The notes under the pieces: model-generated | Seen by the model: only the letters and a program-made list of their open reading frames with translations | What the model was told of the DNA's origin: nothing | Databases searched by the model: none | Made by a program: the position numbers and the translations under genes | Shown: one piece after another, positions 60,181 to 64,000 of the stretch | How the letters are laid out: every line of letters starts with the position of its first letter | Position numbering within the stretch: the stretch's first letter is position 1 | Assembly (NCBI GenBank): GCA_016125005.1 | Contig: WGMQ01000045.1 | Location: 1-64,000 of the forward strand | Source of the DNA: a bacterium | Lineage (GTDB): Bacteria; Sumerlaeota; Sumerlaeia; SLMS01 | DNA: 64,000 nucleotides | Direction: 5' to 3'

Positions 60181-62616
60181 TCAGCGTGGCGTTGCGGCCA
60201 TCGCGCCCGCGCCGCCGGTGATCATGCGGCCCACGTCCCAGTTGTTGCGGATGCCTTCGCCGTAAAGGTCGATGCGACCGTCCTCGGCCACGGCATAGAG
60301 CAGCGCCGGGGGCTTGCCGAAGGTCTGCGTCTGTCCCGGCTGTGACGCTCCGACAAGCTGCATGAGCGCGCCGAGTTCGTTCCCCTGGCTTTCCGGTTGG
60401 TGGTAGAGCACCAGCGAGGCATGGGTGCCGCTCTTGGCGGGGAGGGACGCCAGGAACTCGGGGTTTTGGGCGAGGCTCTCCCCGCGGGCTGCCTCGTCCC
60501 ACGCCTCCTCCAAGGCGGCTTGGCCGATGGTGAAGACCGCCTGATCGCGGACGATCCCGACGGCAATGGGTAGCGAAGTGCCCGGGTGGTCGAAGCGGAT
60601 GATCGGACGTCCGCGGGATTCGGACTGCTCCACGCGGAGCGTCCGCGCGGTGTCGATCGACGTGAGCAATGTGAGCAGTGCGCGATGGAATCGGGCGGGG
60701 TCTGTGACCTCGATGGCGAGGCGGGCCTTAGGCATGGGGATCATGGGGCGGGCGATCCCGAGTCCGACTTCGTTGCCGAGCGACTCGGCCAGATCCTTGA
60801 GCGCCGCGCTGGTGACGGAGGACACTGCATCGGGGGCATCGACCAGCCGCAGCACGTCGGTCAGGATGTCCGCGGGGCGATCGGTCCTCATCCCAAGGTA
60901 GAACCAGGTATTCGGCGCCATGACCTGCGTGGTGCCGAGCGGAGCCGGGGCGCCCAGCCAGCGGAAAATCCCTTCGCGCTCGCCGTTGAAGGTGACCCGC
61001 AGGGCCCGGTTGTCCGCCTGGTCCGTGAAGCCATTCGACGCGACGAGTGAGCCCACGGAACCGAAGCCGAGTTGGTTCAGCCCCGGGACGATGGCGGCGT
61101 TGTGACGTGCCGCCTGGGCCAGGAGCATCTGCGCGTCCATCCCCACGGTAAAGGAACCGCTCCGGGTGGCGCGCGAAACAGACCGGAAGAAGTCGCTGTT
61201 GCCAAAGGTGGATGCACGGTCCTCCGCCACGCCGTCGGCCACCGTATCGAAGGTTTCGCCCTGACTCCCCAACAGGAGCCATCGGTTGACCAGACGTGCT
61301 CCCAATGGCCGGTCGGTCGACGCTTCTGCGAGGGCCGGTGAAAGCTTTTCACGCACGATCCGCTGGGCTGCTGCCTGATCCCCACCAACGGCGCCGAGAA
61401 TCAGCAGTCCGTCGCGGTGGACGGAAACCACGAAGTCACCATTCAACTGGTCGAGGAACGGCGGAATATCCGGGTCGCGGACCAGCGCATTGAGGGCCGT
61501 GAAACCGGCTTCGATCGACGGACCGGGGGCGGAGACGCGAAGCGCCTCGTGGAGCCGTTCCAGATTCGCAGGCGACAGCGCGTCGGACAGTTTCGGGGTG
61601 CCGACATCCTTGAGCACGGCGCCGAGATCGTCCGATGCCACGAAGGTGTAGGTACTCTCGGGAAGGTAGCGGACCAGTTCCTCGAGCGAGGCGTTGCCGG
61701 TTGTGCTCGCCGGCTCGGCCACTACGGTCAGGTCGATGAGGTGCTTGAGTTCGTCCCGCCGCTCGGACCAGGCGATGCGATCCGCAATCGGGAGCGGGCG
61801 CGAGTCGGTGGTGCTGAAAAGCTCTCCTGCCTTGAGCTTGCGCACCAATCCGCCGGTGCGCAGCTCGACTTCGCCCTCGATGACGGCGACTTCCGCGCCG
61901 CCGAGGCCGCGCGCCACGCTGAAGACCGCTCCCCGACCGGAAACTTCCAAACCTTCGGTGGTGATCGTCACGGTCTTGTGGGCGCGTTCGTCCGCATCGT
62001 CGCCCCAGATGAGCAGTTCCCCCCGGTCGAGCGTCACGGAGGACTGGTTCCGCCGGGCGGTCAAGGTGACGGTGCTGTTGCCGTTCATTTCCATCCGCGC
62101 GCCGCCGTTGGAGGCCAGTTGAATCTGGGCGCGGGTGCCGTCGGGGGTCTTGAGGACGCTTCCGGTGCGGGAGATGAGCGACCCGGGGCGGAGGCTGACC
62201 GGTCCGTCACTGCCAACAATCTGCACAGGACGGCCACTGTCGCTCGCCACGGTCGCGAGAATCGCAGGACTGGGGCTGGACTGGAATCCGTACCAGACGG
62301 ATCCGGCGGCAATGGCCAGCGAGGCAGCAGCGGCGAGGGGCCAGTACCCGACGCGGCGCCGCGGAGTGCCGACAGAAACGATTTTCGCGCCGGCTCGCTG
62401 GGCCGGGAGCGGCGGCATTGGCGCGGCGTCGGCGCGCGCTCCATGTGCGGCGAAGGCCCGCCCCAGCGTCGCTTCCTGGTCACGGTACTTCTGGAGCAGG
62501 GCGGCCAGATCGGGACTGCGCTCGGCCTCCGCAAGGAGTTCGCGCTCCTCCTCAGGGGTCAGGTCACCCTCCAGAAACTCAAGAACCCGGGTCTCGAAAT
62601 CGTGTCGTGTCTTCAT
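60181..62616 (-). CDS. Anti-sigma-factor-like N-term + TM + FecR domain + long C-terminal domain (DUF3352-like)
   Basis: 'MKTRHDFETRVLEFLEGDLTPEEERELLAEAERSPDLAALL'; TM; 'SSVTLDRGELLIWG...VSGRGAVFSVARGLGGAEVAVIEGEVELR' FecR; 4-bp overlap with the sigma gene. Confidence 0.7.
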   Translation of the reverse strand: MKTRHDFETRVLEFLEGDLTPEEERELLAEAERSPDLAALLQKYRDQEATLGRAFAAHGARADAAPMPPLPAQRAGAKIVSVGTPRRRVGYWPLAAAASLAIAAGSVWYGFQSSPSPAILATVASDSGRPVQIVGSDGPVSLRPGSLISRTGSVLKTPDGTRAQIQLASNGGARMEMNGNSTVTLTARRNQSSVTLDRGELLIWGDDADERAHKTVTITTEGLEVSGRGAVFSVARGLGGAEVAVIEGEVELRTGGLVRKLKAGELFSTTDSRPLPIADRIAWSERRDELKHLIDLTVVAEPASTTGNASLEELVRYLPESTYTFVASDDLGAVLKDVGTPKLSDALSPANLERLHEALRVSAPGPSIEAGFTALNALVRDPDIPPFLDQLNGDFVVSVHRDGLLILGAVGGDQAAAQRIVREKLSPALAEASTDRPLGARLVNRWLLLGSQGETFDTVADGVAEDRASTFGNSDFFRSVSRATRSGSFTVGMDAQMLLAQAARHNAAIVPGLNQLGFGSVGSLVASNGFTDQADNRALRVTFNGEREGIFRWLGAPAPLGTTQVMAPNTWFYLGMRTDRPADILTDVLRLVDAPDAVSSVTSAALKDLAESLGNEVGLGIARPMIPMPKARLAIEVTDPARFHRALLTLLTSIDTARTLRVEQSESRGRPIIRFDHPGTSLPIAVGIVRDQAVFTIGQAALEEAWDEAARGESLAQNPEFLASLPAKSGTHASLVLYHQPESQGNELGALMQLVGASQPGQTQTFGKPPALLYAVAEDGRIDLYGEGIRNNWDVGRMITGGAGAMAATPR

Positions 62617-63215
62617 TCCGGGGACCTCCCTTCGATGCGGGGAAGGAGATGCTTCCAGCCGTGTTTCTCGAGCGATTCCATTCGGTTGCGGAGCAGCTTG
62701 CGGGCCTCGAAGAGGCGGGACTTGGCGGCCTCGACCCCGATTTCCAGCCGGTCGGCGATGTCCTTGCAGGAGGCGCCCTCGAGGTACTTGAGGGCGATGA
62801 CCACCCGGTGTTGCTCCGGGAGTTGGCTCAGGGCGACGCGCATCAGGAGCACCTGCTCGTCGGCCTCGAGCGTGTCGCCGATGGGCGCGGCAATGGGCTC
62901 GGGGTTGCGCTCGGCGATCCGGTGCTGCTTGTCCGACTGACGGACCTGCTCGTAGGCGACGTTGCGCGCCATGACGTAGAGCCAGCCCGACAGCTTTTGC
63001 GGCGACTGGAGCGTCCCGAGCGTGGTCCAGGCCCTGACCCAGGTATCCTGCACGACATCCTCCGTCCGTTCCTCGTCGCGCAGGACCCCCCACGCGACGG
63101 AGTACACGAGTCTGCGGAAGGGGGAAACCAGTTCCCAGAAGGCCCGGGAATCACCCGACGCGGCCCGGTGAAACAGGGCCTCGTCGATCGGTTGGCTGGT
63201 TGCTTCGGGACTCAT
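62613..63215 (-). CDS. ECF RNA polymerase sigma factor
   Basis: 'FRRLVYSVAWGVLRDEERTEDVVQDTWVRAWTTL' sigma2; 'LPEQHRVVIALKYLEGASCKDIADRLEIGVEAAKSRLFEARKLL' sigma4. Confidence 0.93.
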   Translation of the reverse strand: MSPEATSQPIDEALFHRAASGDSRAFWELVSPFRRLVYSVAWGVLRDEERTEDVVQDTWVRAWTTLGTLQSPQKLSGWLYVMARNVAYEQVRQSDKQHRIAERNPEPIAAPIGDTLEADEQVLLMRVALSQLPEQHRVVIALKYLEGASCKDIADRLEIGVEAAKSRLFEARKLLRNRMESLEKHGWKHLLPRIEGRSPE

Positions 63216-63721
63216 GGTGCGGTCGGAATCCTTCCGGTCTGTCAGTCCGAGGCTACCCTTCCGGAGAGAAGGTGACGGGGGAGGCAGGGAGGTTGGAAAA
63301 AAAACACCGGCCCAACGGCGGCGCAAACAGAAGCGCGCTGAGGAAAGGTCGGTGGCCCGCAGGCGGGACCGCTCCAAAAGCGGGTAACTTTGCCCATTCT
63401 TGGTGCCGAAGTCCCGCGCCGGGGATCAGAGCGCCGTAGATAGCTGACAAATAGAGGTTTGCGCCCGGTGACTGAAAGCGCCATTCGCGACTTGGTGTCC
63501 GCCACCGAATTGCCTTGACCAGAGCGTTCCAATTTGGGTTAATCGCTTTAATAGCTTGGCGAAAATGACAAATGCACTCTTGTGCAAACGTCTGTCGACA
63601 AGGCAAAGCTGACGCCCAGCAAGTTCGCTCGGGCGGCTGCGGAGTGAGCACTCGGAACCACGTCCGGCGACAGGCCAATGGACGGAACAAACGGACCTTT
63701 TCGGATCAGGAGTATCCACAC

Positions 63722-64000
63722 ATGCGAGTCAGGAAAGCATTAGTTTTGGCTTTGTTGGCAGGCGCAATCGGGGCGCCCGGCGCGCTGAATGCGGCCTACA
63801 AGACCCCTACCATCGATGGAGCAGGCATCTCGGCGGCCAACAACGGTCCGTCGCTTGCCGTCCAGACCGCCACGGCGGGCTTTGGTGACACACTCCAGCT
63901 CGGCGAACTGCTGGTGGCCAACGATGGAACCAACCTCTATGTCTCCATTCCCGGCGACAACGAGAACGGCGGCAGCGGCATCTACCTGTTCATCGACTCC
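63722..64000 (+). CDS. Exported protein, N-terminal part only (runs off window)
   Basis: Signal peptide MRVRKALVLALLAGAIGAPGALNA; open to window end. Confidence 0.65.
   Translation, partial: MRVRKALVLALLAGAIGAPGALNAAYKTPTIDGAGISAANNGPSLAVQTATAGFGDTLQLGELLVANDGTNLYVSIPGDNENGGSGIYLFIDS

Noticed and set aside
63541-63721. c-di-GMP (GEMM) riboswitch before the exported protein gene
   Set aside because: Some purine-rich and hairpin segments, but I could not align the conserved core; left for an Rfam scan

Overview
High-GC bacterial chromosomal segment of about 47 genes, with one tRNA (tRNA-Val, anticodon GAC). No phage, transposase, cas genes or rRNA were recognised. Housekeeping landmarks: transketolase, FtsH, LexA, Era, YbeY, TadA, LptB and MlaE-type permease. 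Regulatory and secretion genes: GspA/ExeA and GspB-like proteins, two prepilins, an ECF sigma/anti-sigma pair, two Ser/Thr kinases and a large hybrid histidine kinase. The main observations are: (1) the first ~15 kb reads as a cyanophycin / beta-Asp-Arg scavenging locus (two exported S51 cyanophycinase-like proteins, isoaspartyl peptidase, transporters, LysR regulator, ArgZ/AgrE-like arginine dihydrolase fused to a LOR/SDH domain, M14 carboxypeptidase), with no cyanophycin synthetase in the window; (2) a degenerate ~67-bp tandem array built from a decamer GTNGCRGAWA in a 10-12-10-10 layout, at about 33590-33903 beside a two-gene DUF4062/RecG-like-ATPase operon that may be a defence module; (3) a frame-independent, sense-strand-only heptamer TCTATAC that appears enriched across the window and uses otherwise rare codons; (4) a shared extreme C-terminus (V-[SP]-D-W-[ST]-x-Y-stop) on two otherwise unrelated exported proteins. 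All calls come from reading the sequence and supplied translations; no database search was run.
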